From Rhodospirillales bacterium (lineage in GTDB: Bacteria; Pseudomonadota; Alphaproteobacteria; Acetobacterales; Acetobacteraceae), in the NCBI GenBank assembly GCA_028869995.1, contig JAGWQN010000007.1:1-41391 (forward strand): a stretch of DNA of 41,391 bases. The letters run 5' to 3'. How positions within the stretch are numbered: position 1 is the stretch's first letter; each line of letters starts with the position of its first letter. The translations under genes were made by a program, and so were the position numbers. The notes beneath the pieces are model-generated. The model made no database searches, was not told the DNA's origin, and saw only the letters and a program-made list of their open reading frames with translations. Below are positions 1 through 8,760 of the stretch, piece by piece.

Positions 1-822
1 CGGATCACGCTGTTCTCCACCGTGCATGTGCCGATGGTGCACCCGGTCTTCGCGGCGAAGGCCCTGGCGACGATCGACCACCAGTCGCACGGCCGCGCCG
101 GGCTCAACATCGTCTGCGGCTGGAACCCCGAGGAATTCGGCATGTTCGGCCTGCCCCTGATCGAGGACCGCTACGCGCAGGGGCGCGAGTGGTTCGAGAT
201 CGTCTCGCGCATCCATGCCGGCGAGGATGCGTTCGATTTTTCGGGCCAATTCTACCAGCTGCGCAACGTCGCAGGAAAGCCGCGCCCGGTGCAGCGGCCA
301 CGGCCGCTGACGGTCAATGCCGCGTTCTCGCCGCCGGGCCGAGATTTCGCGGCAACGGCCGCCGACGCCCTGCTGACCAGTTTCGTCGACATCCCCAAGG
401 GGCGCGAGCAGATCGCCGACATCAAGGCGCGCGCGGCGCGGACCGGGCGGGACGTTGGCGTGCTCGCCACCTGCCATGTGGTTTGCCGGGAGACGCAGGC
501 CGAAGCCGAGGCCTATTACGAACACTACGCCGTGGCGATGGAGGACACGGCGAGCGTCGCCCACTACATGGGGGCCAAGGCAAAATTCTCCGGCTCGCAT
601 GAGGCCGAGGCCTACCGGCTGCATCGCAAGCGCTTTGCCGGCGGCGCTGGTACCTACCCGCTCGTCGGCACCGCCCGGCACATCGCCGAAGAGATCATCC
701 GCCTCGCACAGGCGGGGTTCGCCGGCACGACGATCAGCTTCGTCAACTACGAGAGCGAGCTGCCGTCCTTCGTCGCCGGCGTGCTGCCTATCCTGCAGGA
801 GGCGGGATGGCGAGCAGCGTAG
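1..822 (+). CDS. LLM-class flavin-dependent oxidoreductase, 5' partial
   Basis: The reading frame is open from base 1, so the true start lies before the window; the GTG at 22 is not convincing as a start. The visible 273 residues are the C-terminal part of a bacterial luciferase-like (LLM) TIM-barrel monooxygenase. The stretch [20 protein letters not shown], followed by a region on an [14 protein letters not shown] helix, is typical of the FMNH2-dependent two-component group (RutA, SsuD, SfnG relatives). Such enzymes insert oxygen using reduced flavin from a separate reductase. A flavin reductase lies 13 kb downstream at 13943, but a link is only a guess. The 3' end overlaps the convergent ABC ATPase gene by 35 bases. 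The substrate cannot be told from sequence. Confidence 0.85.
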   Translation, partial: RITLFSTVHVPMVHPVFAAKALATIDHQSHGRAGLNIVCGWNPEEFGMFGLPLIEDRYAQGREWFEIVSRIHAGEDAFDFSGQFYQLRNVAGKPRPVQRPRPLTVNAAFSPPGRDFAATAADALLTSFVDIPKGREQIADIKARAARTGRDVGVLATCHVVCRETQAEAEAYYEHYAVAMEDTASVAHYMGAKAKFSGSHEAEAYRLHRKRFAGGAGTYPLVGTARHIAEEIIRLAQAGFAGTTISFVNYESELPSFVAGVLPILQEAGWRAA

Positions 823-2623
823 TGGCCGGCGGGCCGATGTCGGGCGGGGCGGCGGCGAGCAGCGCGCGCGTGTGCTCCGCCTGCGGGTCGGTGAAGACGC
901 GCTCCGTCTCGCCTGCCTCGACAATGCGGCCCTGCTGCATGACGATGACGCGATCGCAGAGATGGCGCACGACGGCGAGGTCGTGCGAAATGAAGACGAG
1001 GGCGATCCCGCTGGCGCGCAGGCGCGCGAGCAGGGCGAGAAGCTGGGCCTGCGTCGAGACGTCTAGGCCGCTGACGACGTCGTCGGCGACGAGCAGGCGG
1101 GGACGGGCGGCGAGGGCACGGGCGATGCTGACACGCTGGCGCTGACCGCGCGAAAGCTGTCCCGGCAGGCGCGCGACAAGCGCCGGATCCAACCCCATGG
1201 CGCGCATCAGATCGGCCGCAACGGCTTCGCGCTCAACAGCCGGCCGGCGGGCGGCTTCCAAGGCCTGGGCGACGATGGAACCGATGCGCCGACGCGGGTT
1301 GAGCGCCGAGTCCGGATCGGGAAACACCATCTGCAAGTTGGCGAGCCGGATCCGGCGTGCCGCGCCATCCCCCTTGGTCACATCCGCGCCGGCCAGGGCG
1401 ATGCGGCCGGTGGTCGGGCGGTCGAGGCCGACGATCAGGCGCGCGAGGGTCGATTTGCCGCTGCCGCTCTCGCCGACGATGCCGAGGAACTCGCCCTCGC
1501 GCAGCTTGAAGGAGACGTCCTCAAGCACGGCTGTCACGCGACCACGCAGCACACCGCCGGCGCGCAAACGCCGCCCGAGGCCATCGACCTGGAGCAGCAC
1601 CTCACCGGAGCCGACCCGATAGGGCGGCGGTGGCGGCGCGGGCGCGATGCGGCTGGTGCGCTCGGGATACTGGCACGCAACCCGGCGATCATCGCCGATC
1701 AGGGGAATCTCTCGTTCGGCGCAGCCGGCACTGCGGACGGGGCATCGCGGCGCGAACCGGCAACCGCTCGCCCTGCCAAGCGCCGCGAGTCCGGGCTGAT
1801 GACCCGGCAGCACCACCAGCCCACGGCGCGTCGCCAGTGACGGGGTCGCGAGTTCCAAGGCTCGCGTGTAGGGGTGGAGCGGGCGCGACATCACGGCGGC
1901 GGCGGCACCCTCCTCGACCACCGCGCCTGCATAAAGAACGGCAAGGCGGTCGCAGAAGCCGGCGACGCGACGCAGATCGTGGGTGATGAACAGCACCGCC
2001 GTGCCAGCGCGGCGCCGCTGCGCCGCTATCAGCTCGAGTGTCTGCCGTTGGGCCGCGGCATCCAGCGCCGCGGCGGGCTCGTCGGCGACAAGAAGCAGCG
2101 GACGCGACGCGAAGGCCATGGCGATGAGAACGCGCTGGCACATGCCGGCGGAGAGCTGGTGCGGAAAACGGCCGAGCAGGTCTGCGGGATCCGGCAGCTG
2201 AACGTCAGCCAGCACCTCGATGGCGCGGGCACGGTGCTGGTGGCGCGGAAGCCCGAGATGGGCGAAGTGCTCACGCAACTGCGAGAAGATGGTGCGTACC
2301 GGGTTGAGCGCTGCCCGTGGATCCTGCGGGATGAACGCAATCTCGCGGCCGAGCATGGCGCGACGGGCGCCGGGCGTGAGGGCGAGGATGTTGCGTCGGG
2401 AGAAATCGACGCGACCCGCGGCCATCGCGAAGCCTGGCGGCAGCTGCCCGGCGATGACGCGCCCGAGCAGGGACTTGCCGGCCCCCGACTCGCCGACGAC
2501 CCCAAGCACCATGCCCCTGTCGAGCGAGAGAGAGATCCCGCGCAGCACCCGAACACGGTCGGCATCACCCCGCTGCCCGGTCGGAGCGGTGACCGTCAGG
2601 TCCCTGATCATGAGCAGGCTCAT
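788..2623 (-). CDS. ABC transporter ATP-binding protein with two fused NBDs (DppD-DppF type)
   Basis: This 611-residue protein carries two complete ABC ATPase domains of the peptide/nickel (Dpp/Opp) class. NBD1 has Walker A GESGAGKS (about 44-51), signature LSAGM and Walker B LLVADEP, followed by an oligopeptide-type C-terminal segment (LHPYTRAL, then [10 protein letters not shown]). NBD2 has GESGSGKS, signature LSRGQ and Walker [13 protein letters not shown]. In NBD2 the usual catalytic Glu after the Walker B Asp is Asp (codon gac), which suggests asymmetric ATP hydrolysis. The start at 2623 was chosen because its ATG overlaps the stop of the upstream permease (ATGA); the frame extends further upstream but only as a shadow of that permease. 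It would power import through the two permeases encoded just upstream. Confidence 0.93.
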   Translation of the reverse strand: MSLLMIRDLTVTAPTGQRGDADRVRVLRGISLSLDRGMVLGVVGESGAGKSLLGRVIAGQLPPGFAMAAGRVDFSRRNILALTPGARRAMLGREIAFIPQDPRAALNPVRTIFSQLREHFAHLGLPRHQHRARAIEVLADVQLPDPADLLGRFPHQLSAGMCQRVLIAMAFASRPLLLVADEPAAALDAAAQRQTLELIAAQRRRAGTAVLFITHDLRRVAGFCDRLAVLYAGAVVEEGAAAAVMSRPLHPYTRALELATPSLATRRGLVVLPGHQPGLAALGRASGCRFAPRCPVRSAGCAEREIPLIGDDRRVACQYPERTSRIAPAPPPPPYRVGSGEVLLQVDGLGRRLRAGGVLRGRVTAVLEDVSFKLREGEFLGIVGESGSGKSTLARLIVGLDRPTTGRIALAGADVTKGDGAARRIRLANLQMVFPDPDSALNPRRRIGSIVAQALEAARRPAVEREAVAADLMRAMGLDPALVARLPGQLSRGQRQRVSIARALAARPRLLVADDVVSGLDVSTQAQLLALLARLRASGIALVFISHDLAVVRHLCDRVIVMQQGRIVEAGETERVFTDPQAEHTRALLAAAPPDIGPPATTLLAIPPPAG

Positions 2624-3456
2624 GCGCGCCGCCGGCCGACATCGAGCGCACGGCGCAGGCCGCCGCCGGCCATGTTGCATCCGGCGACGGTGGCGATGAT
2701 CGCCACGACCGGAGCGAGAAGATTCCATGGCGCTTCGAAAACGGCCAGGCGGCCAACGGCAATCATCTGGCCCCAGGTGATCTGGTGGGCTCCCAGGCCG
2801 AAGCCGAGAAACGAGAGAACCGCGGCAACGGCAACGGCGGCGCCCATTTCGAACACGAAAAGGGAAGCCATCAGCGGCAGGACGGCGGGAAGCACGTCGA
2901 GCATCACCGTCCGCAGATGCGAAAACCCGAGCAGCCGCGCGGCTGCGGTCCGCTCGCTCTGCGCGGCGGCCGACACACCGCCCAGCAGTTCATCGCAGAA
3001 GCGTACCCAGTCGACGAGGGCGATCGCGAGAACGACCTTGACGACGCCGGCGCCGAGCCCTGCGATCAGAAGCAGCGAGAGAACGACCGGCGGGAAAGCG
3101 AGCCACACGTCGACGGCGCATCGGACCAGCCGGTCGACCCAGCCGCCGAGATAGCCGGCCGCAAGCGCAAGCAGCGAGCCGATCAGGCCCGCGCCTGCCG
3201 CGGCCAGCACCGCGACCAGCACCGCCGCACGGGAAGCGTAGATGACGCGGGAAAGCACGTCCCGCCCGAGAGTGTCGGTGCCGAACAGGTGGGCGAGGCT
3301 ACCGCCATGCTGCCAGGCCGCGGGCGCCAGGGGCGCCAGAAGGTCTTGCTGCGCGGGATCGAACGGGGCGATCAGCGGCGCGAAGATCGCCGCGCCCAGC
3401 ACCGCCAGGACCAGGAGCGAGCCAATCACGAGACCCGGATGGAGGAACCTGCTCAC
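2620..3456 (-). CDS. ABC transporter permease (DppC type)
   Basis: A 278-residue inner-membrane permease of the binding-protein-dependent DppC/OppC family. It has an N-terminal hydrophobic helix ([20 protein letters not shown]), then the family-typical [19 protein letters not shown] segment, further membrane spans, and an EAA-like cytoplasmic loop ([20 protein letters not shown]) that would contact the ATPase. The start is a GTG at 3456 overlapping the stop of the upstream permease gene (GTGA); the longer open frame upstream is antisense-type shadow. The gene is translationally coupled at both ends, so the three genes form one operon. No substrate-binding protein gene accompanies it here. Confidence 0.93.
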   Translation of the reverse strand: MSRFLHPGLVIGSLLVLAVLGAAIFAPLIAPFDPAQQDLLAPLAPAAWQHGGSLAHLFGTDTLGRDVLSRVIYASRAAVLVAVLAAAGAGLIGSLLALAAGYLGGWVDRLVRCAVDVWLAFPPVVLSLLLIAGLGAGVVKVVLAIALVDWVRFCDELLGGVSAAAQSERTAAARLLGFSHLRTVMLDVLPAVLPLMASLFVFEMGAAVAVAAVLSFLGFGLGAHQITWGQMIAVGRLAVFEAPWNLLAPVVAIIATVAGCNMAGGGLRRALDVGRRRA

Positions 3457-4457
3457 GAACGCCGCAACCTGGGGTCGAGAAGCAGGGCGAGCCCGTCCGC
3501 GAGCGCTTTGATCACCAGCACCATGACACAATAGGTGAGGCCGACCGCCTCGATCACCGGCAGATCGGCGTGGCGCAGCGCACCCACCATGAGACTGCCG
3601 ATACCCGGATCGCCGAAGATCACCTCCACCACCAGCGAACCGCCGAGCAGAAAGCCAAGATGCCGGACCGCGACGATGAGGCTGGGGGCGGCCGCGTTGC
3701 GCAGCGCGTGGGCGAAGAGCAGGCGCGTCTCCGAAAGACCCCGCAGACGCGCCTGGCGGATGTAGTCCTGCTCCCATGTGCGCAACAGCGATGTGTGCAG
3801 CATACGAGCAATCGGCGGCGCAAAGGCGATGCCAAGGGCGAAGGCTGGCATGACCAGGTGCCGCAAGGCGCTCCAGAAGATGTCGAGGCGGCCCGCACGC
3901 AGGGAGTCGAGCAGCAGGAAGCCGGCGCCCGGCGGCTGCGGGAGGTCGGGCGCCAGGCGGCCGGCAAAGGGCAGGAGGTTCAGCGTCACGCCGAAGACGA
4001 CAATGAACAAGAGGCCCCAGACGAATGCCGGCAGCGACATGCCAAGGGTGGCGACCATGTCCAGCGCGGTCTCGGCACGGCGACCGCGCAGAGCAAACAG
4101 CAGCAGGCCGCCACCCACGCCGAGGACGAGGGCGATGACCATGGCGCTTCCGGTCAGTTCGATCGTCGCGGGCAACGCGTTGCGAAGCAGCCGGGCCACC
4201 GGGCGGTGCCGATGGAGAGACTGGCCGAAGTCGCCGTGCACGAGCCCGCCGAGCCAGGCCGCGTACTGGACCGGCCACGGATGGTCCAGCCCCATCGCAT
4301 GACGTACGGCGGCGATCTCGTGGCGGGTGGCGTTGGCCGGCAGCGACGTCGCCGCGGGATACGCCGGCAACAGCCGCAGCATCGCGAAGATGAGCGCCGA
4401 GACGACGAGCAGCGTTGCCAGCGCCACCGCCGCACGCCGGGCCAGATTACGAAGCAT
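3453..4457 (-). CDS. ABC transporter permease (DppB type)
   Basis: A 334-residue inner-membrane permease of the DppB/OppB family and the first gene of the minus-strand transporter operon. It shows the N-terminal membrane helix (VALATLLVVSALIFAMLRLL), the periplasmic HGDFGQSLHRHRPV segment characteristic of DppB, several further membrane spans and the EAA loop (DYIRQARLRGLSETRLLFAH). I chose the ATG at 4457; an upstream in-frame start at 4508 would add 17 polar residues without family support. The 390-base region upstream is shared with the divergent iorA gene and contains the candidate operator at 4724-4738, with a TATAAA -10-like element facing this operon. Confidence 0.92.
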   Translation of the reverse strand: MLRNLARRAAVALATLLVVSALIFAMLRLLPAYPAATSLPANATRHEIAAVRHAMGLDHPWPVQYAAWLGGLVHGDFGQSLHRHRPVARLLRNALPATIELTGSAMVIALVLGVGGGLLLFALRGRRAETALDMVATLGMSLPAFVWGLLFIVVFGVTLNLLPFAGRLAPDLPQPPGAGFLLLDSLRAGRLDIFWSALRHLVMPAFALGIAFAPPIARMLHTSLLRTWEQDYIRQARLRGLSETRLLFAHALRNAAAPSLIVAVRHLGFLLGGSLVVEVIFGDPGIGSLMVGALRHADLPVIEAVGLTYCVMVLVIKALADGLALLLDPRLRRS

Positions 4458-4723
4458 GCTGCGGGGACTAGCCGAACGAACGCGACTTGTCAGCGGCTTG
4501 CGGACCATCGCGCGCTCGCATCAGCGCCCTCGCATCGGTCGGCCCTCGCCGCGCCGCCGGAAACGACCGCCCGCCGGCGATGCGTCCCGCGGCCTCGGCA
4601 GGCGAGGCGGCGTCGGGCGTGACAAAGGCGGCGCGCATGGCGGACCCACGGTGCGCCCTTCGTCGCGCCCTTCCACCCGCCCGCGAGAGCCGCACCGGCG
4701 GCACCGGGCGGCGGGACCGATCC

Positions 4724-4738
4724 TTTATACTTGAAAGA
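4724..4738 (+). promoter_or_regulatory. candidate MarR-type operator, site 1
   Basis: The 15-base word TTTATACTTGAAAGA here is identical to the reverse complement of 11323-11337 in the other divergent promoter region of the locus. With the preceding C it forms an imperfect palindrome with CTTT/AAAG arms. It overlaps the predicted -35 of iorA and a -10-like TATAAA facing the ABC operon. Assignment to the MarR regulator at 10019 is inference from position. Confidence 0.6.
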
Positions 4739-4752
4739 TGATCGCGAGGCAG
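4724..4752 (-). promoter_or_regulatory. predicted promoter of the DppBC-type ABC operon
   Basis: Read on the minus strand, CTGCCT (4752-4747) and TATAAA (4729-4724) are 17 bases apart and point towards the permease start at 4457. The -35 match is weak (3 of 6). The layout resembles the promoter at 11311-11339, where TTGCCG precedes the same operator word, so both promoters may have evolved together. Confidence 0.3.
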
Positions 4753-4759
4753 CCCTAAT
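4731..4759 (+). promoter_or_regulatory. predicted sigma70-like promoter of iorAB
   Basis: TTGAAA at 4731-4736 (5 of 6 to the -35 consensus) is followed after 17 bases by CCTAAT at 4754-4759 (4 of 6 to the -10 consensus), pointing towards iorA at 4848. The candidate operator overlaps the -35 element, as expected for repression. Confidence 0.45.
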
Positions 4760-4847
4760 GCGGCCGGCGGGGAGGCGGTCGTCGCGATCGCGTTGACGCG
4801 CGGAGGCAGGCGGCGGACGATCCGCCGCGGTCCGGTGGAGGTGGCGC

Positions 4848-7001
4848 ATGGCTGAGCGAAGCTTCGCACGCGAGGTGCAGGATTTGCGGCTGGGCGATGG
4901 GGAGGAGTTCCGCGGCGAAGGGATCCTCGCGGTCACCAAGGCGCTGCTGCAATCGGGCGTGGGCTATGTGGGCGGCTATCAGGGCGCACCGATCTCGCAC
5001 CTGATGGACGTGCTCGCCGATGCGCAGGACATCCTGGCCGGATTGGGCGTGCATTTCGAGACCAGCGCCAGCGAGGCGGCCGCGGCGTCCATGCTCGCGG
5101 CATCGGTGATGTATCCGATCCGCGGCGCCGTGACGTGGAAGTCGACCGCGGGCACGAATGTCGCGAGCGATGCGCTGTCCAACCTGGCGTCCGGCGGCGT
5201 CACCGGCGGCGCGCTCATCGTCATCGGCGAGGATTACGGCGAGGGCTCCTCCATCATGCAGGAGCGTACCCACGCCTTCGCCATGAAGTCGCAGATCTGG
5301 CTCCTCGATCCCCGCCCGAACCTGCCCTCCATCGTGCAGGCCGTCGAGGAAGGGTTCGCGCTCTCGGAAGCCTCCAACACGCCGGTGATGCTGGAGTTGC
5401 GCATCCGCGCCTGCCATGTCCATGGCAGTTTCATTGCGAAAGCAAACCGCAAGCCGGCCATGGCGCTGGCCGAGGCGCTGGAGAATCCCGTCCGCGATAC
5501 CGGCAGGATCGTCCTGCCGCCCGCTTCGTTCATGCATGAAAAGGAGAAGATCGAGAAGCGACTACCCGCGGCGCGGCGCTTCATCGTCGAACGGGGCCTG
5601 AACGAGACCTTCCCGGGCGATCTCGATGAGATCGGGATCGTGCTCCAGGGCGGGCTCTACAACGGCGTCGTGCGCGCGCTGCAGGGCCTGGGCCTGGCCG
5701 ATGTGTGGGGCAACACGCGGGTTCCGTTGCACGTGCTCAACGTGACCTATCCGCTCGTGCCGGAGGCGCTGGTCGCCTTCTGCGCCGGCAGGAAAGGCGT
5801 CCTCGTCGTCGAGGAAGGTCAACCCGAGTTCATCGAGCAGGCCCTGGCGACGGAACTGCGGCGGGCCGACGTGCCGACACCGCTGTACGGCAAGGCGTTG
5901 CTGCCGATGGCCGGCGAGTACACGGCAGGCGTGCTTTCGCCAGCCATCCGCACTTTCGTCGAGACGGTCGCACCGGCGCTTGGGCGGGCGCTCAGGACGG
6001 CCCCCTCGCCCGCCGCCGTGCTGGCCGATGACCGGATCAAGAACCTCGCCCGCACCGTGCCCGCACGGCCGCCGAGTTTCTGCACCGGCTGCCCGGAACG
6101 GCCCATCTTTTCGGCCATGACGCTGGTCCAGAAGGAACTCGGCCAGCATCATATCGGTGCCGATATCGGCTGCCACCTGTTCGCGATCAACCCGCCGTTC
6201 GAGATCGGGGCGACGACGATGGGCTATGGGCTGGGCCCCTCCTCCACCGCCGCGCTGCAGGTGAAGGCCGCGAAACGTCCCATCGCCGTCATGGGCGACG
6301 GCGGCTTCTGGCACAATGGCCTTCTCAACGGCATCGGCAACGCCGTCTTCAACAAACATGACGGCGTCGTCGTCGTCGTCGACAACTACTATTCCGCGGC
6401 GACCGGGGGGCAGGATCTCCTGTCCTCGCGCGCGGACAACAAGACCCGCAGCACCCGCCATCCGATCGAGGCGGCGATCCGCGGCGTGGGCGGCAAGTGG
6501 GTGCGCACGCTCCAACGAACCTACGACGTCGCGACGATGCGCGACACGCTGCGCGAAGCCCTGACCACAACGGCACAAGGCACCAAGTTCATCGTCGCAT
6601 CCTCGGAATGCATGCTCAATCGGCAGCGCCGGGAAAGACCCGCATTCGCCGCCGCCGTGAAGCGCGGCGAGCGCCGGGTCCGGCCGCGCTTCGGCGTGGA
6701 TGAGGATGTATGCACCGGCGACCACGCCTGCATCCGCCTGTCTGGCTGCCCGTCCCTTTCGGTCAAGCGCTCCGCCGATCCGCTGCGGGAGGATCCGGTC
6801 GCCACGATCGACCAAAGCTGCGTCGGGTGCGGCAATTGCGGCGAGGTCGCGGAGGCGGCGGTGTTGTGCCCCTCGTTCTACCGCGCCGACCTTGTCCACA
6901 ATCCCTCCCGCTTCGAGGTGTGGTGGGCAGGCACACAGGCGCGGATCATCCGCTGGCTGCAGATGCGGCGCGAACGGCGGCACATGGTGCTGACGACGTG
7001 A
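4848..7001 (+). CDS. iorA: indolepyruvate ferredoxin oxidoreductase alpha-type subunit (aryl 2-oxoacid oxidoreductase)
   Basis: This 717-residue protein is the large subunit of the IOR branch of 2-oxoacid:ferredoxin oxidoreductases, which oxidatively decarboxylate aryl 2-oxoacids to acyl-CoA using thiamine diphosphate. The N-terminal pyrimidine-binding part contains GGYQGAPISHLMD and VTWKSTAGTNVASDA. The thiamine diphosphate part has GDGGFWHNGLLNGIGN at about residue 484. The C-terminal iron-sulfur region has one three-Cys group (C-x5-C-x5-CP) and one full set CVGCGNC followed by CP. The start has GGTGGAGG as Shine-Dalgarno. It is co-transcribed with iorB 16 bases downstream. From the neighbouring isatin-hydrolase-like gene and aminobenzoyl-CoA monooxygenase I infer 2-aminophenylglyoxylate (isatinate) as substrate; indolepyruvate or phenylpyruvate remain alternatives. 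No ferredoxin gene is nearby. Confidence 0.92.
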   Translation: MAERSFAREVQDLRLGDGEEFRGEGILAVTKALLQSGVGYVGGYQGAPISHLMDVLADAQDILAGLGVHFETSASEAAAASMLAASVMYPIRGAVTWKSTAGTNVASDALSNLASGGVTGGALIVIGEDYGEGSSIMQERTHAFAMKSQIWLLDPRPNLPSIVQAVEEGFALSEASNTPVMLELRIRACHVHGSFIAKANRKPAMALAEALENPVRDTGRIVLPPASFMHEKEKIEKRLPAARRFIVERGLNETFPGDLDEIGIVLQGGLYNGVVRALQGLGLADVWGNTRVPLHVLNVTYPLVPEALVAFCAGRKGVLVVEEGQPEFIEQALATELRRADVPTPLYGKALLPMAGEYTAGVLSPAIRTFVETVAPALGRALRTAPSPAAVLADDRIKNLARTVPARPPSFCTGCPERPIFSAMTLVQKELGQHHIGADIGCHLFAINPPFEIGATTMGYGLGPSSTAALQVKAAKRPIAVMGDGGFWHNGLLNGIGNAVFNKHDGVVVVVDNYYSAATGGQDLLSSRADNKTRSTRHPIEAAIRGVGGKWVRTLQRTYDVATMRDTLREALTTTAQGTKFIVASSECMLNRQRRERPAFAAAVKRGERRVRPRFGVDEDVCTGDHACIRLSGCPSLSVKRSADPLREDPVATIDQSCVGCGNCGEVAEAAVLCPSFYRADLVHNPSRFEVWWAGTQARIIRWLQMRRERRHMVLTT

Positions 7002-7017
7002 GACGGGACAATCCGCA

Positions 7018-8526
7018 ATGCTGGACGTGAACCTCTCTGCGGACCGGCCGATCACCCTGGCCATCCTGGCGATGGGCGGCCAGGGCGGCGGCGTGCTCGC
7101 GGACTGGATCGTTGCCATGGCGGAACGCGAGGGCTGGGTCGCCCAGGCAACCTCCGTCCCCGGCGTGGCGCAGCGTACAGGGGCCACGATTTACTATGTC
7201 GAGCTGATCCGACGACGCGGGAACGCCGCTCCCGTGCTGTCGCTGATGCCGGTTCCGGGCGATGTCGATGTCGTGATCGCCGCCGAGCTGATGGAGGCCG
7301 GGCGCGCGATCCAGCGCGGCCTCGTGACACCGGATCGCACCATGATGATCGCATCCACGCACCGCTCTCTCACCATTCCGGAGAAGGCGCATCCTGCAGA
7401 TGGCATCATCGACGGACGTCCCGTGCTGGAGGCGATGCACTTCGCCGCCCGGCAGGTGATCGCCCGCGATATGCAGGCCCTGGCGGCGGCCAGCGGCAGT
7501 ATGATCTCAGCGTCCCTGTTCGGCGCTCTGGCAGCCTCCGGGGCTTTGCCTTTCAGCCGCGAGGCCTTCGAGGCCACGATCCGTGAAGGAGGCGTGGGAG
7601 GGGCGGCCAGTCTTGCCGCCTTCACCGCCGGATTCGCGACGCCTGCCACCTCATCCGAAGCCGTCAAGACCGAGACCGGGACGATCCTCGGGGGCACGCC
7701 TACACAACGGGCCCGACTGGAATCGTTACTTCGTCGTGTTGATGACGAATTTCCCGTGGAGGCCAGGCCGATGCTGCGGCTCGGCGTGGCCCGTCTGATC
7801 GACTACCAGGATTTGGACTATGCGGGAGAGTACCTTGACCACGTCGCGGCGCTGGTGGCGTTGCAACCCTCCCTCGCCAGCGAAGCGGCTCGCCAGATCG
7901 CCCTGGCCATGGCTTATGACGACCTCATCCGTGTGGCGGACCTCAAGACGCGCCAGGGCCGGTTTGCGCGCGTCGCCCGCGAGGCCGAGGCGCAGGAGCG
8001 CCAGCTTCTCGATACCACCGAGTTCCTCCATCCACGACTGGCGGAGATCTGCGCCACACTGCCGGCGCGCCTGGGCAAGCGGATCGAAGCGTCGCCGGCG
8101 ATGGCCCGGCTGCTGACGGCGCTCTTCGAAAAACCGCGCCGGGTACGCTCGAGCCGGCTGACCGGGTTCCTCCAGCTCTATGCCGTGGCCGGGCTGCGCC
8201 GCTGGCGCCGGCAATTGCTGAGGCATGAACGCGAGGCCGATTTTCTGCGCAACTGGCTCGATCTCGTCGCGAGCGAGGCACCGCGCGACCCTGCGCTGGC
8301 TCTGGAGTTGTTGCGCTGCCGGCGTCTGGTCAAGGGCTACAGCGACACCCGCCAACGTGGTGAGGGCAAGTTCGCGCGCGTGACCGGTGCTCTGCCGCAG
8401 CTCGCGGGCCGGAAGGATGCGGCCGACTGGCTCCGTCGGCTGCGCGACGCGGCCCTGGCGGATGAAGCGGGCAAGGCCCTCGACGGTGCCCTCGCCACGG
8501 TTGCCACCCTGGAGGATGGCCCTTGA
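7018..8526 (+). CDS. iorB: indolepyruvate oxidoreductase beta-family subunit with long C-terminal domain
   Basis: A 502-residue partner of IorA. Residues about 12-190 form the gamma-type catalytic domain of 2-oxoacid oxidoreductases (ITLAILAMGGQGGGVLADWI, VAQATSVPGVAQRTGATIYY), which handles CoA. The rest is the long helical C-terminal domain (DUF6537 type) found in the large aerobic-type IorB proteins, with many charged helices and no Cys clusters. Together with IorA it should form the enzyme that converts an aryl 2-oxoacid plus CoA to an aryl-CoA or arylacetyl-CoA and CO2. The gene follows iorA by 16 bases, so the pair is one transcription unit; the isatin-hydrolase-like gene lies 234 bases downstream on the same strand and may share the transcript. 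Confidence 0.9.
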   Translation: MLDVNLSADRPITLAILAMGGQGGGVLADWIVAMAEREGWVAQATSVPGVAQRTGATIYYVELIRRRGNAAPVLSLMPVPGDVDVVIAAELMEAGRAIQRGLVTPDRTMMIASTHRSLTIPEKAHPADGIIDGRPVLEAMHFAARQVIARDMQALAAASGSMISASLFGALAASGALPFSREAFEATIREGGVGGAASLAAFTAGFATPATSSEAVKTETGTILGGTPTQRARLESLLRRVDDEFPVEARPMLRLGVARLIDYQDLDYAGEYLDHVAALVALQPSLASEAARQIALAMAYDDLIRVADLKTRQGRFARVAREAEAQERQLLDTTEFLHPRLAEICATLPARLGKRIEASPAMARLLTALFEKPRRVRSSRLTGFLQLYAVAGLRRWRRQLLRHEREADFLRNWLDLVASEAPRDPALALELLRCRRLVKGYSDTRQRGEGKFARVTGALPQLAGRKDAADWLRRLRDAALADEAGKALDGALATVATLEDGP

Positions 8527-8760
8527 CCGCCGCCTCATCCGGCGACGGCGACGGCACCGACCCGACGGACGTGACGGGCGGGCTCCGCCGCGACGGCCTG
8601 CGAGGTTCGCGGCCGTGCCGGTAGGGTTGGCGCATGCTGAAGGCTTGGCGCCAACCGCGACCTTGTCCATGGTTCTCGCTGCCCGGTCTTCCCGCACCGG
8701 CGCGAGGCTCACCTGACGACGACCCCTGCCACCCCACATCCGCTCTGAACAAGGAACCTC

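Larger units (their letters stand above)
4458..4847. other. 390-base divergent intergenic region between ABC operon and iorA
   Basis: No gene is supported here; the open frames crossing it are high-GC shadows. It contains the candidate operator/promoter island at 4724-4759, strikingly AT-rich against its surroundings. Next to the iorA ribosome-binding region lies a perfect 8-bp hairpin at 4810-4828 (GCGGCGGA, loop CGA, TCCGCCGC). The hairpin may shape the leader of the iorA mRNA, but nothing identifies a known riboswitch. Confidence 0.6.

Noticed and set aside
1874-3154. Long open frame of 426 codons on the plus strand over the ABC operon
   Set aside because: Antisense shadow of well-supported ABC ATPase and permease genes; low-complexity Arg/Glu-rich translation with no domain.
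4487-4741. Small open frames in the gap before iorA as possible peptide genes
   Set aside because: Several overlapping frames on both strands with Arg/Ala-rich composition; none has a ribosome-binding site.
5562-7187. 541-codon open frame on the minus strand opposite iorA
   Set aside because: Typical high-GC antisense frame; the plus strand has clear IOR motifs over its whole length.
8645-8654. Palindrome TTGGCGCCAA before the isatin-hydrolase-like gene, with a similar TTGGCGCC at 11286-11293
   Set aside because: GGCGCC is frequent in GC-rich DNA and also occurs inside genes; two loose copies are not enough for an operator call.
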